The position numbers and the translations under genes were made by a program. A stretch of DNA of 57,500 nt, taken from NCBI GenBank assembly GCA_964058845.1, contig CAXKVR010000073.1, positions 1-57,500 on the forward strand. The letters are read 5' to 3'. Below are positions 48,200 to 57,500 of the stretch, piece after piece (position 1 is the first letter of the stretch; every line of letters starts with the position of its first letter). Origin of the DNA: Carex sylvatica. Lineage: Eukaryota > Streptophyta > Magnoliopsida > Poales > Cyperaceae. The notes under the pieces are model-generated. The model saw nothing but the letters and a program-made list of their open reading frames with translations. It had not been told where the DNA came from and ran no database searches.

Positions 48200-48930
48200 T
48201 CAGAGACCTGCCATGCACAGTCCACGTACAGAAGTAATATATATGCACATGACACATCACATGCATGCTTCAGTAAATCAGAATTAATTAATTGCATCAA
48301 CCCTGTTACTGTTAGGTGAGTGGTCTCTGCAAATCAAAATCAAAATCAAAATCAAAATCAAAATGCTGAGGTGAATTTATTTTGGGCCGCCCCATTATAT
48401 AAATTGTTCTTTTGTAACTGGAATATATATATTATATTCCAGCTTGCTTGGCATTAATTGTCGGACTGGGCATGCAGCATTGGGTCTGCGATTGCCAAGA
48501 GACTGGAGGCATTATTTGGTTGCAAAATATCCTATATATATATTTCTCAAGAAAACCAAAGCCAACTGCAAATTAAATTACTACAGGTACTGGCCACTGA
48601 ATTAATCTGATGTACGTCTTAATAATTAGTTGTATATATCGTGCTCGATCGCTAACCAAAAATTGAAACTCACCACATCATAAACAAGCAAGTTCTGCAA
48701 GCCCTCGATCGATTGGCAAGGAAGGCATTATCTTATCATAAATATCGATGAGCCTGAATTGGTACAAGGAAGGAGATCATGTTCCAAATGGAGAACGTTG
48801 TGCTAACGCCACACCAAGCTCTGTTTACTCCTGAGGCCTTGTCGGATCGATGTTATCCAAATTTGCATTGCAAACTTTTGAAGCTTTTTTTGCAGGTACG
48901 TAAGCCATTGCTCACACAATTAAGTGGTAC
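48200..48930 (+). pseudogene. Decayed HPR3-like reductase copy
   Basis: Pieces match the gene at 52.1-53.4 kb in order: upstream flank (CATGCTTCAGTAAATCAGAA), a scrap of exon 1 (GAGTGGTCTCTGCAAATC), the intron end, and exon 2 from ATTGTCGGACTGGG (48457), through AAGAGACTGGAGGCATT, CAAGCAAGTTCTGCAAGCC and TCTGTTTACTCCTGAGG, to TGAAGCTTTTTTTGCAGGTA. The segments for the catalytic Arg and Glu regions are deleted, small TA insertions interrupt it, and an (AAATCA)n run replaces most of exon 1. It keeps the same 4-base insertion (AATT, 48661-48664) as the copy at 53077-53080. Confidence 0.85.
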
Positions 48931-48944
48931 GTGGCTGATTGACT

Positions 48945-49765
48945 TGTTATAAATTAAGCATCATAAATGTATAGAGACAATTAGTGATAGAAAACCCATC
49001 TAAACAAGGAGGTGCCAACCCTTTGATAAGTTGAGTTTTTCTACCCTTAGCAAATATGTGGCTGAGTGTATCAGCAGCTAAGATTAAAAGAAATGGAGAG
49101 AGAGGATCTCCCTGTCTAATCCCTCTTTTAAAATATAATTATTGAGTAAGTTCCTCATTCACATTGATACATGATTGGGAGCTATGTAACCACAATATTA
49201 TCCATTGTATCCAGATATTATTAAACCCCCTATGTGTGAGTACTTTAATGAGATATTTCCAATAAATTTTATCGTATGTTTTCTCGAAATCAACCTTAAT
49301 TATGGCACTAGGTTGGTTTTGAGTATGACTAAAATGAATAAGTTCTTGGCTGATTAGAACATAATCCAATATATATCTACCCTTGAGAAATGCAGCTTGA
49401 CTACTATCTATTAGCCTATTCATGAGAGTTTCTAATCTATTAGTTAATATTTTTGAAATGATTTTGAAACTGCAATTGACCAAACTAATAGGTCTGAACT
49501 TGTGAATAAGCTGTGCATTTTGTTCTTTAGGAATAAGACAGATAATAAACTTGTTAATCTTATGTAAATCTAAGTTTTGTTGATGAAACCCTTGACACAA
49601 TAGAACTAGATCAAAATGTACCAGGGAGTAAAATTTTTGGTAGAACAGGAAAGAGAATCCATGTGGGCCAGGGGCTCCAGAAGGTTCTGAATCAAAGACT
49701 GCTTTTCTAATTTCTTCTACTGTAAAAGGGAAAGTCAGTAGCTCATTTTCCTGGTCAGTAACTCT
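48945..49765 (-). mobile_element. LINE reverse transcriptase fragment
   Basis: On the minus strand: EEIRKAVFDSEPSGAPGPHG (about 49730), NKFIICLIPKEQNAQLIHKF, RPISLVNCSFKIISKILTNR, AAFLKGRYILDYVL, KVDFEKTYDKIYWKYL, a TAA stop at about 49141, then GIRQGDPLSPFLLILAADTL (about 49120-49060). These are the ordered blocks of a plant LINE reverse transcriptase. The catalytic YADD box region near 48970 is degenerate and frameshifted. No endonuclease or RNase H part remains, so it is a dead internal fragment. It lies between two HPR-like copies and may mark how that locus was rearranged. Confidence 0.88.
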
Positions 49766-50189
49766 ATCGTGTGGAGACCAGAATTATGTATCTAGGAACC
49801 AAATTTCATACCTGATTCACCTTAAAAACAATGTTTCTCGTATAGAAGACGGATAATATTGTTTTAACTTAATTTTTTTGTTTTTATTAATTTCTTTGAA
49901 AATTCTAAAATTCTAAAATTTACTCAAACAATATATACGTAATTGCATATATAATTCATTGTAATCTTATAGATTACAATTTTGATTTTTTTATTTTGAT
50001 TTAGTCATTATTATTAATATGAAATTGCATTCAATCATTATTATTTAATTTGAATGAGTGGGGCCCGAGTGGCGAGCTGTCCAATTCATTTGAGTGAGGG
50101 AGCCCGTAGAACACAATTTTCTATCGATTTGAGCGCATAAACTTCTAATTATTATTTTTCTGTCTAAATCTGTAAACGGATTTAGTCCG
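49766..50189. other. AT-rich spacer
   Basis: No gene or repeat structure recognised. Confidence 0.45.
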
Positions 50190-51375
50190 ATTTTTTATTA
50201 ATATCCAAAAAAAAATTAAAATTTTAAAAAATAACCAATTTGACACTGAATTTTAAAAAGTACCCAAACCGCAAAAAAAATTTGCGGTTTCAAGGCCTAA
50301 AACCGCAAAAAAAAATTGCGGTTTTATAATTCCAAAGCCACATTAAAAAAAGAAGAAGCAAAAACCACAAAAAAAATTTGCGGTTTTACAATTCAAAAAC
50401 AGTGTTTTAAAAAAAACTGCAAATATTTATTGCGGTTTTTTCATTTTTTTAGCTTTTTTAAATTTAAATAGAAATATTGATAATTTATTTAATTTTTATA
50501 TTAGAAATATTTAATATATTTCTTTGAAAATAGATGAAATACTATAATTTGATTTATTAGAAAGACTGCTACAAATAATCCAGATCAACATTTTTCATGC
50601 GAAATTTTTTGCGGTTGTAAGAAAATTAATATATTTCTTTATGTGTTTGGAAAAAAATAAAATGCTTATATTCTCAGTTATTGATCCCTGTTTAAAAGTC
50701 ACTTCTAGGTAATACAGAAATTATTGTTATCCTTCTAGTGCATTTAATTTATAAAAAATTATTTCTATTTTAAAAAAAACAAAAAATTTAAATTATTAAA
50801 TGATTGTTATTAAAAATAATTCTCAAAATAGATATAACTTTTTATAAATTAAATACACTAGAAGGATGACAATAATTTTTGTATTACCTAGAAGTGACTT
50901 TTAAACTGGGATCAATAACTGAGAATCTAAGCATTTTTATTTTTTTTCTAATAACACATAAAGAAATATATTAATTTTTCTTACAACCGCAAAAAATCCG
51001 GCATGAAAAATATTGATTCGGATTATTTGTAGCAGTTTTTTTAATAAATCAAATTATATAGTATTTCATCTATTTTTAAATAAATATATTAAATATTTCT
51101 AATATTTTAATATAAAAAATAAATAAATTATCAATATTTTTATTTAAATAAAAAAACTGAAAAAAATGAAAAACTGCAATAAATATTTGCCATTTTTTTT
51201 AAAACACTTTTTGAATTGTAAAATCGCAAAAAAAAATTTGCGGTTTTTTTTTTTAACGTGGCTTTGGAGTTATAAAACCGCAAAAAAAATTTGCGGTTTG
51301 GGTACTTTTTGAAATCCAGTGTTAAACTGGTTATTTTTTAAAATTTCAATTTTTTTTTGGATATTAATAAAAATT
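50190..51375. mobile_element. 1.2-kb foldback (giant palindrome) element
   Basis: Two inverted arms of about 560-590 bp meet near 50785. Matching pairs include TTTTTATTAATATCC at both ends, AAAAAGTACCCAAACCGC against GCGGTTTGGGTACTTTTT, and TATTACCTAGAAGTGACTTT against AAAGTCACTTCTAGGTAATA near the centre. The arms hold repeated AAACCGCAAAAAAA/TTTGCGGTTT blocks that are themselves palindromic. No coding potential. Target duplication not clear. Confidence 0.85.
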
Positions 51376-51584
51376 TCAGGGATATAGTTCTAATATTTTA
51401 TTTACTAGTACGAAATTATGTGTAAGGTTTGTCCTAATTAATGAAATACGTACGGGTTTATAATAAAAAAAAAAAAATTGAATTTCAGTCTTTAATTGTT
51501 GTGGATCATAAATTAGTGCTAGAAGAAATGAGTGTGAGTTATTATCAGATAAATCTTATGATAAATCGTATAATCCATATAACA

Positions 51585-51860
51585 TATGATAAAAAATAAT
51601 ATAACTAGAAATCGAGTGGACTCCACTCTTCTGGACCAATACCCCTCCTTGAGGTGCGTTGTGACGACGAGTGCAGGAGTGAACACAATAAACTTGGAAG
51701 AGTGTCGGAGAAGAGGTTTGCTAGTGGCCAATGATGTCGCTGATTATGCGGTGGCTTTGTTCATTGATGCTTTCAGAAGGATAACCATGTCGGATCGCTA
51801 CTTGCGAAACGGGTTGTGGGTTACACGGGGTGACTACCCCCTTTGGAATATCTATGGTTT
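51585..51860 (+). pseudogene. HPR3-like exon 1 fragment
   Basis: Reads RVDSTLLDQYPSLRCVVTTS, AGVNTINLEECRRRGLLVAN then DVADYAVALFIDAFRRITMS and DYPL, matching the corresponding part of exon 1 at 52436-52700. Compared with that copy, seven codons (the AGQIYST stretch) are missing between VAN and DVAD, an in-frame loss. The 5' part of exon 1 and all of exon 2 are absent. Gene fragment, not expected to function. Confidence 0.82.
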
Positions 51861-52270
51861 ATTTATTTATTTTACGTGGCTGCCAAATGAAGATTACAAT
51901 AGAATAATATAAATACAATAATACCAAAGTCTAAAACCAGATTTTTACATCAACTACTGGGACTGTATGTATCTGTATCAGTATAACAACAAGACTCTGA
52001 ATTCCTCAACTCCCCCTCATAAATCTCCCCCGTTTGATTTGCCACTATGCTTCTGTCATGCTTCTTTAACTCAGTGCTTCATTCAAACTGTTCAAGTGGC
52101 TTGAAACTTGTCAGAAACCTGCCACAGCATCAATATATCTGAACATGCTTCAGGAAATCGGAATTGCATCAACTCAGTTACATTACAAAGTCTACAACTA
52201 GTGTCCAAAACAAATAATTTAGGAATTAAAGGCTGTACTCACAATCTTCACTCTCAAAACAATACCAACC
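51861..52270. other. Upstream flank of the HPR3-like gene
   Basis: AT-rich; part (around 52110-52190) is shared with the flank of the decayed copy at 48.2 kb, so it belonged to the duplicated unit. Confidence 0.5.
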
Positions 52271-53407
52271 ATGGAATCAATCGAGGGATCTGTACCAGTA
52301 CCGTCTGATCTTCCTTTGGTTGTTTTCCTTAGTCAACCCTCTGCCAACTTCTCTGCCGCTGTCTCTACCAAATTCCATCTCATCCCAACTTCATCTCCTC
52401 TCTCAGCATCAGCCTGTGCCATGCTCGACTACAGTGCGCTATATTGGGTGGACTCGGTTCTCCTAGGCCAATACCCCTCAGTGAGGTGTGTGGTCTCTGC
52501 GAATGCTGGGGTAAATCATATTGACTTGGAGGAGTGTAGGAAAAGAGGAGTATACGTGGCAAATGCAGGACAGATCTACTCTACTGATGTTGCTGATCAT
52601 GCAGTTGGGTTGTTAATTGATGTTATGAGAAAAATCACTATATCCGATTGCTATGTCAGAAAGGTGTTGTGGCCAATAAGAGGGAACTACCCACTTGGAT
52701 CTAGGTTGGGTATGATCATCAAGTAGCTAGCTAGTACATTCTTCTTTTTCTTCTACTAACAATTGATTCTTCTTTCAAGACCATATTTAAGTCAAAATTG
52801 ATTGGATATATGCAAGCCTATAAAAGCTTGCCTGAAAGGTTGATGCATAATCATAATAATGATTCTTTAAATTTCCAGCTAGGAGGTAAACGGGTTGGAA
52901 TTGTCGGACTGGGTAGCATTGGATCTGCAATTGCCAAGAGACTCGAGGCATTCGGTTGCAAAATATCGTATTTTTCAAGAAAACCAAAGCCAACTGCCAA
53001 TTACAAGTATGTTCCCAATATCATTGACCTGGCCACTGAATCTGATGTCTTAGTTGTGTCGTGCTCGCTAACCAAAAATTGAAACTCACCACATCATAAA
53101 CAAGCAAGTTCTGCAAGCCCTCGGCAAGGAAGGTATTATCATAAATATAGGGCGTGGGGCCCATATTGATGAACCTGAGTTGGTCCGATCATTGGTACAA
53201 GGAGAGATTAAAGGGGTTGGGCTTGATGTGTTTGAGAACGAACCTAATGTGCCGAAGGAGATGATCGAAATGGAGAATGTTGTTCTAACGCCACACCAGG
53301 CTGTGTTTACTCCTGAGGCCTTGTCAGATGTTATCCAAATTTGTATTGCAAATTTTGAAGCTTTTTTTGCAGGTAAGCCATTGATAACACCAGTGATATA
53401 TAGCTGA
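52271..53407 (+). pseudogene. HPR3-like hydroxypyruvate/glyoxylate reductase, frameshifted
   Basis: D-2-hydroxyacid dehydrogenase of the plant HPR2/HPR3 type (NAD(P)H-dependent reduction of hydroxypyruvate or glyoxylate). Exon 1 52271-52709, exon 2 52883-53407, joined as GSRL|GGKRVG. The NAD(P)-binding GLGSIG lies at residues 155-160. Catalytic elements are the Arg in NIGRGA, the Glu in DVFENEP and the His in LTPHQA. A 4-base insertion AATT (53077-53080) after SCSLTK creates a TGA and a frameshift; the downstream part (THHIINKQVLQALGKEG onward) is otherwise clean to the stop at 53405-53407. Ignoring the insertion, the coding length would be near the usual for the family (about 320 codons). 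As it stands, it would make a truncated protein lacking the catalytic Arg, Glu and His. Confidence 0.85.
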
Positions 53408-54049
53408 TTTATTTTATTCTAAGAGTAAAACTTGGATTTGCTTTTGTGGTCTACATTAATATTAGAACTGAATAATCTAGTTATGACTTCTGAGATAATG
53501 TCATTTGTTATTACACGAGTAAAAGTTGGATTAATTTTTCTGGCTACATTTGAACTGAATAATCTAGTTATGACTAATAAGATAATGTGATTTGTTATAA
53601 AGTATCATAAAAAATGTTGTTTTTGATATCCCTTTGTAATGATGTATAAGGATGTATGTCAATTATGGTGAGGTATTGTATATCAGTTGCCATAGGTTAA
53701 TTGATTGCTCATGTTAAAACGAAGAAAGTACGAATGTGTTTATTACTTCATTTTATATATATATATATATTGAAGAACTCCCAGGAGCACAAAAAAGGAC
53801 ATGCGCCTTCCTGAAATCTTGTTTTGACTTCTATACAAAGGAATAGGAGGGAGAAAAAAAAAACTATGTAAACATCTTGTTTGATTGGTTGTTTAATAAG
53901 AAATTAAATTTAATGGGATTATTTTGTTAAACTTTTAATTTTATAAAGCAAATATATTTTATAGTTCTTACATAAAATGCAGCAACAAAAAAAAAAAAAA
54001 AACTAATCGAACACACGCACACAAAAATATATATATATATATATATATA
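53408..54049. other. AT-rich spacer
   Basis: Includes an imperfect direct duplication of AACTGAATAATCTAGTTATG (53468 and 53552) just after the HPR-like gene. No gene recognised. Confidence 0.5.
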
Positions 54050-54474
54050 GAGGTTGGCTACTATGCTTATATAAGCATATCCCCACATATGCTTATAACT
54101 CATTTTTGTACTTTTAATGTCCAAATGGTCGATCGGAACCGTTCATCTTGTTCTCCATATTAATGTGTTCTTGTAGACTAAATTTTACATTTTTCTGATT
54201 TTTTTTACTATTTATTAAGCCAATTTGAAAATCTCTGATCCAACGGTGGCCTCTGATTTTACTGTTTTGTTAAGCCACCGTTGGATCAGCGATTTTCAAA
54301 GTGGCTTAATAAATAGTAAACAAATTCAGAAAAATGTAAAATTTAGTTTCCAAGCACATATTAATATGGAGAACAAGATGAACGGTTCAGATCGACCATT
54401 TGGACATTGAAAGTACAAAAATGAGTTATAAGCATATGTGGGGATATGCTTATATAAGCATAGTAGCCAACCTC
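54050..54474. mobile_element. Palindromic hairpin MITE, arm type A
   Basis: Outer arm GAGGTTGGCTACTATGCTTA, (TA)n on both sides; nearly the same sequence as 21358-21783 some 32 kb away, so probably a recent copy. Confidence 0.9.
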
Positions 54475-54714
54475 TATATATATATATATATATATGATAA
54501 CTTTTTACTTCGTTTTATTTTCTTACCAGTGTACCTCTTCTTTCTGTGTTTTTCTTTCCTTTATCATCTTCCTAACAAAAGTTACCTCACATACATTTAG
54601 ACTAACTTTGATAATGAAATACAAGAATAAATGGATAAGTCTTATTCATGAGAATATATAAGTGTTTCTTTTTTCTTATTCTCTCATTTTTACCCCTTTA
54701 TCAAACAGTATATA

Positions 54715-55992
54715 ATAGGGGGAATTTCATGTATCCCCCTCAAAATGTTTAATATTACGTATTTCCCCTCAAAAGTTTATAATATTGTATTTACCCTTTT
54801 AAATTATAGAAAATCACATATTTATCCATACTAACTCTACAATATATCAAATGTATCCAAAATTAGTAAAATAATAAAATTTAGGACTCTAAAATTTACT
54901 CCACATACCACAGTATTATATTAAATTATTAATTAACAAAAGTGTGGACCATTCTATCCTTTTTTTTCTTATCCTAGGTCTCTGTCCTTGAGTGCCCGCA
55001 CCTAAGAAATGAGCGACGCTCTATAACATTCACACACAACGCCAAGGAAATGAGCAACCTACATGAGGAAGTAGCATATCAGGAAAGATTCAACTGAATA
55101 ATCAAAAGCTGTTGTCAATGGCAAAACAAAAAACCGTCGTGGTACCATTGGTACGACAACTGGTACATATTATTGTATCATCAGGCACACAAAGAGGGTG
55201 ATCAGAGAAGATGTGTATAATCATACCATAAAGGGATATTGATTGACAGAGTCAACAAGGGGTTGTTTTAGAAGATATGGTAAAGAAAGGACAAACTACA
55301 TTGGATCAGTGGATCGTCTGGTAGCAGGTTTTGAAGCAAAGATTGTAGACCCGGTAACAAGTGTTGTTCTGCCTCCCAGCTCTCGAGGGGGGAGCAAATA
55401 TGAAGGGCTTGCTTTTGTAATTAAAAAAATATAGTGTTGTATGCGACCGGCTACATAAGCCAGCTCTAACTTGAAAGAAGAAAGGTGAAAGAAGAAGGGA
55501 GTCATGGAGTCATGGAGTCATGGAGTGTGGAGGTTGTAGGTTAGGTAGAGTCAGTCTTAGAATTGGAAAGCGAATAAGCAAACTCATACTCATTTAAATA
55601 GGCATATTATATGAATATGAATATATGATTGAGTGGGAGGTTTTTCCCTCCTTAATTATAAGACATATTGGATTTGGATAAGAGCATAAGAGGCCAATAA
55701 CTCTCAATATAGAGTTATCTGAAGCCGCTTCACTTCAACCAGTTGGATGCTAAAATAGGAATTATAAATAGGGAGCATGGAAGTATAGCATTAATTCTTT
55801 TAATATTCATAAGGGTAATATAGGAATTATAAATTTACAAGGGGATGGATTTAGAATTAATGAAAAAAGTTCTTTTTTTTGGATAAATATGCTGAGTTTT
55901 TATAATTCTAAAAAATAAATATAATATTATAAACTTTTGATGGGGAATATGTAATATTGAAGATTTTGAGGGGTTACATGAAATTCCCCTAT
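54715..55992. mobile_element. 1.3-kb TIR element carrying a gene fragment
   Basis: Left arm ATAGGGGGAATTTCATGTAT then CCCCCTCAAAATG; right arm, reversed, ATAGGGGAATTTCATGTAAC then CCCTCAAAATC. Arm similarity continues past AAAAGTTTATAATATT for at least 100 bp. The interior is GC-richer and contains a 4CL-like fragment. No clear target duplication was seen, so the superfamily is open. Confidence 0.75.
55234..55400 (+). pseudogene. 4-coumarate-CoA-ligase-like (acyl-activating enzyme) fragment
   Basis: Reads GY, a stop, then LTESTRGCFRRYGKERTNYI followed by GSVDRLVAGFEAKIVDPVTS and VVLPP. This matches the GYGMTES motif and the following YGSVGRL...EAKIVDPVTG..LPP stretch of the plant 4CL/4CL-like AMP-binding family. 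The TGA at 55240-55242 falls at the third position of the GYGMTE motif, and similarity ends at about 55400. It sits inside the TIR element, so it is a captured fragment rather than a gene. Confidence 0.72.
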
Positions 55993-56381
55993 AAAATAAA
56001 TCATTTTAAGCAAAATAAAAAATAAAAAATGTTGCTCTCTTGTTGAACTAGTGGGGCCCGTTGTTTCTGTTTTACTTACCAGTTACCACTTCACTTTCTA
56101 GAAAAAATTAGAAAATAAAGCTGCTGTTATGCCGTGGGACAACGGGAACCTGTTATTCCATCTGATCCCAACAGTTCAATAAAGTAAGTTCTTCATGTAC
56201 AATGTCCACAAAGAGCAACGATTGAGATCAGCATAATAAATTCTTTGTTATTCTCCAGAAATAACAGCCGATTATTTCCGAACAGTTATACTATCGAACT
56301 ATAGAAAAGGTGTCAGGAGGACTCAGGAGCAAAAGCCAACATCACAACTTGTCCTTCTCCAACAAATAAAAAAAATAAAAA
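55993..56381. other. Upstream flank of the second HPR3-like gene
   Basis: AT-rich, no feature recognised. Confidence 0.4.
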
Positions 56382-56837
56382 ATGTGTGATACAAGTTCAA
56401 GTAGGCATTTGGAAGTTCTCCTTCTCCAACCCCTATCCCTCCATTTTGAAGCTACCCTCTCTAAAAGATTTAACCTCCTAAAACCATGGCTATCTCCTCT
56501 CCCCTTGAATGCCTTCCTCTCCACCCACGCACAATCCATCAAGGCCATCGTCTCCTCAGGCCCCAACTGCCGCTCAATCGAGAATTCTCTTCTCCAACTT
56601 CTCCCAAATCTCGGCATTGTCGCCACTGCGACTGCTGGAGTTGACCATGTTGACCTGGAAGCTTGTAGGAAAAAAGGCGTGGCCGTGACGAATGCAGGTG
56701 AGGTATAGTCGGCAGATGCAGCGGATTTTGGAGTGGGTTTGTTGATTGATTTGTTGAGAGGGATCTCCATTCGGCAAAGGCAAAGGTTGGGGCCATTGAA
56801 AGGGGATAACCATAACCATAACCTGCTTGGATCTCAG
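56382..56837 (+). pseudogene. HPR3-like reductase exon 1 with one in-frame stop
   Basis: Starts MCDTSSSRHLEVLLLQPLSL (56382) and continues through LPNLGIVATATAGVDHVDLE and ACRKKGVAVTNAGEV. TAG at 56706-56708 then stands where relatives have Tyr (compare GQIYSTDVADHAV in the neighbour). The frame resumes with SADAADFGVGLLIDLLRGIS and ends near LLGSQ with a possible donor CAG|GTTTGT at about 56837. It is more diverged from the 52-kb gene than the fragments at 48 and 51 kb, so it is an older paralogue. Exon 2 would lie beyond the window. Apart from the stop it looks well kept, so recent loss or a sequencing error are both possible. Confidence 0.8.
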
Positions 56838-57500
56838 GTTTGTTTTGTTTGTCAATTCAGATTACTCATACCTCATTCATAGCTTTAATTCGTGTGGAGT
56901 GGAGTGGAGTTAATTCATAGCTTCAATTCGGGTTTGATTTGAGTTAATTCGATTCGAAATTAGTTCGAATTGAAACGAACCAAATCAGGTTCGGTTCGAA
57001 ATTAATTCGAACCAAATTAAACTAGGTCTGGTTCAATCGAAATAGGTTTGCAAACTTTTATGGTTCGAATCTCATAATAACATCGACCGTTCACTTACAT
57101 GATAAAATTAGAACTCAAGATAGAGAGTCATAATTTAACCTAGCCGACGCTCTCTAGCTCTCAAAACACTCAATTCTTGTACGATTACTTGTTTTACTGC
57201 ATATTTCAGTTATAGTACTTAATCTTCTTTTTACGATTATTTATTGTGATGTATTTTTTTATGAATAATTTTTTAACTTAAAAACACTCATTTCATACTT
57301 TGATATCACACTAAAATTCTTTTTTTAGTACCATAGTGACAATCGTGAGAGTTAATGTAGCAGCTATCAGTCTTGTACTTGTCTATATTTAGTTGGCAGG
57401 ATTATAGTAGCTAACAACTAATAAATTAGTTCATAATTTATTAGTGTGAATTCATGAAAGGTAAAAGAAAATTGTGTAAATTGTCCTGCAAGAAGAAAAT
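56838..57500. other. Probable intron of the HPR3-like gene and AT-rich DNA
   Basis: Contains a degenerate repetitive stretch of TTCGAATTC/GGTTCG words (56880-57065). No exon 2 was seen before the window ends. Confidence 0.4.

Noticed and set aside
48329..48364. (AAATCA)n tract as a regulatory or telomere-like repeat
   Set aside because: Simple hexamer expansion inside a decayed pseudogene; does not match plant telomere units.
53077..53080. The AATT in the HPR copy as a sequencing error
   Set aside because: The same four bases occur in the diverged copy at 48661-48664.

Overview
This window is AT-rich plant nuclear DNA from a flowering plant. The evidence is spliced genes with GT-AG introns, a full anthocyanidin synthase gene, a TON1-recruiting-motif (TRM) type gene, and CACTA, Mutator, hAT-like and LINE transposons. 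I cannot settle monocot versus eudicot from sequence alone.

Three host gene loci are visible. (1) 24455-26989 (+) is a four-exon TRM/DUF4378 gene, apparently intact, 674 codons. (2) 36070-37773 (+) is a three-exon anthocyanidin synthase (ANS/LDOX), apparently intact, 366 codons, with all Fe(II) and 2-oxoglutarate ligands present. (3) 48.2-57.5 kb holds a small family of hydroxypyruvate/glyoxylate reductase (HPR3-like) copies, all damaged: a decayed copy at 48.2-48.9 kb, an exon-1 fragment at 51.6 kb, a two-exon copy at 52.27-53.41 kb with a 4-base frameshift that the decayed copy shares, and a copy at 56.38 kb with one in-frame stop that runs out of the window. The three loci show no sign of working together; they are neighbours in a transposon-rich landscape.

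Most of the rest is mobile DNA, and several insertions can be delimited to the base. 1324-11397 is a 10.1-kb CACTA element (target duplication GTT) with subterminal repeats. It carries a minus-strand gene with small phase-0 exons and two copies of a captured papain-type cysteine protease exon. 13626-15172 is a second, 1.5-kb CACTA element (target duplication CCA). 28544-33870 is a 5.3-kb Mutator-like element with long terminal inverted repeats and a perfect 9-bp target duplication (AGATGCCAA); it holds a transposase lacking its catalytic core and a broken plant-mobile-domain gene on the opposite strand. 43245-44449 is a tandem pair of hAT-like elements inside one 8-bp target duplication. 54715-55992 is a terminal-inverted-repeat element holding a 4-coumarate-CoA-ligase-like fragment. 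47385-48091 is an unclassified element flanked by a 10-bp direct repeat. LINE remnants lie at 148-769 and 48945-49765.

The most unusual structure is a group of about fifteen hairpin elements, mostly 380-430 bp and almost fully palindromic. They share an AT-rich core but have several different, non-matching outer arms, and nearly all sit in (TA)n or (GA)n microsatellites. Nine are packed nearly end to end at 18.1-21.8 kb. A 1.2-kb foldback at 50.2-51.4 kb is a separate large palindrome. The remaining stretches are AT-rich and show no gene I can support.
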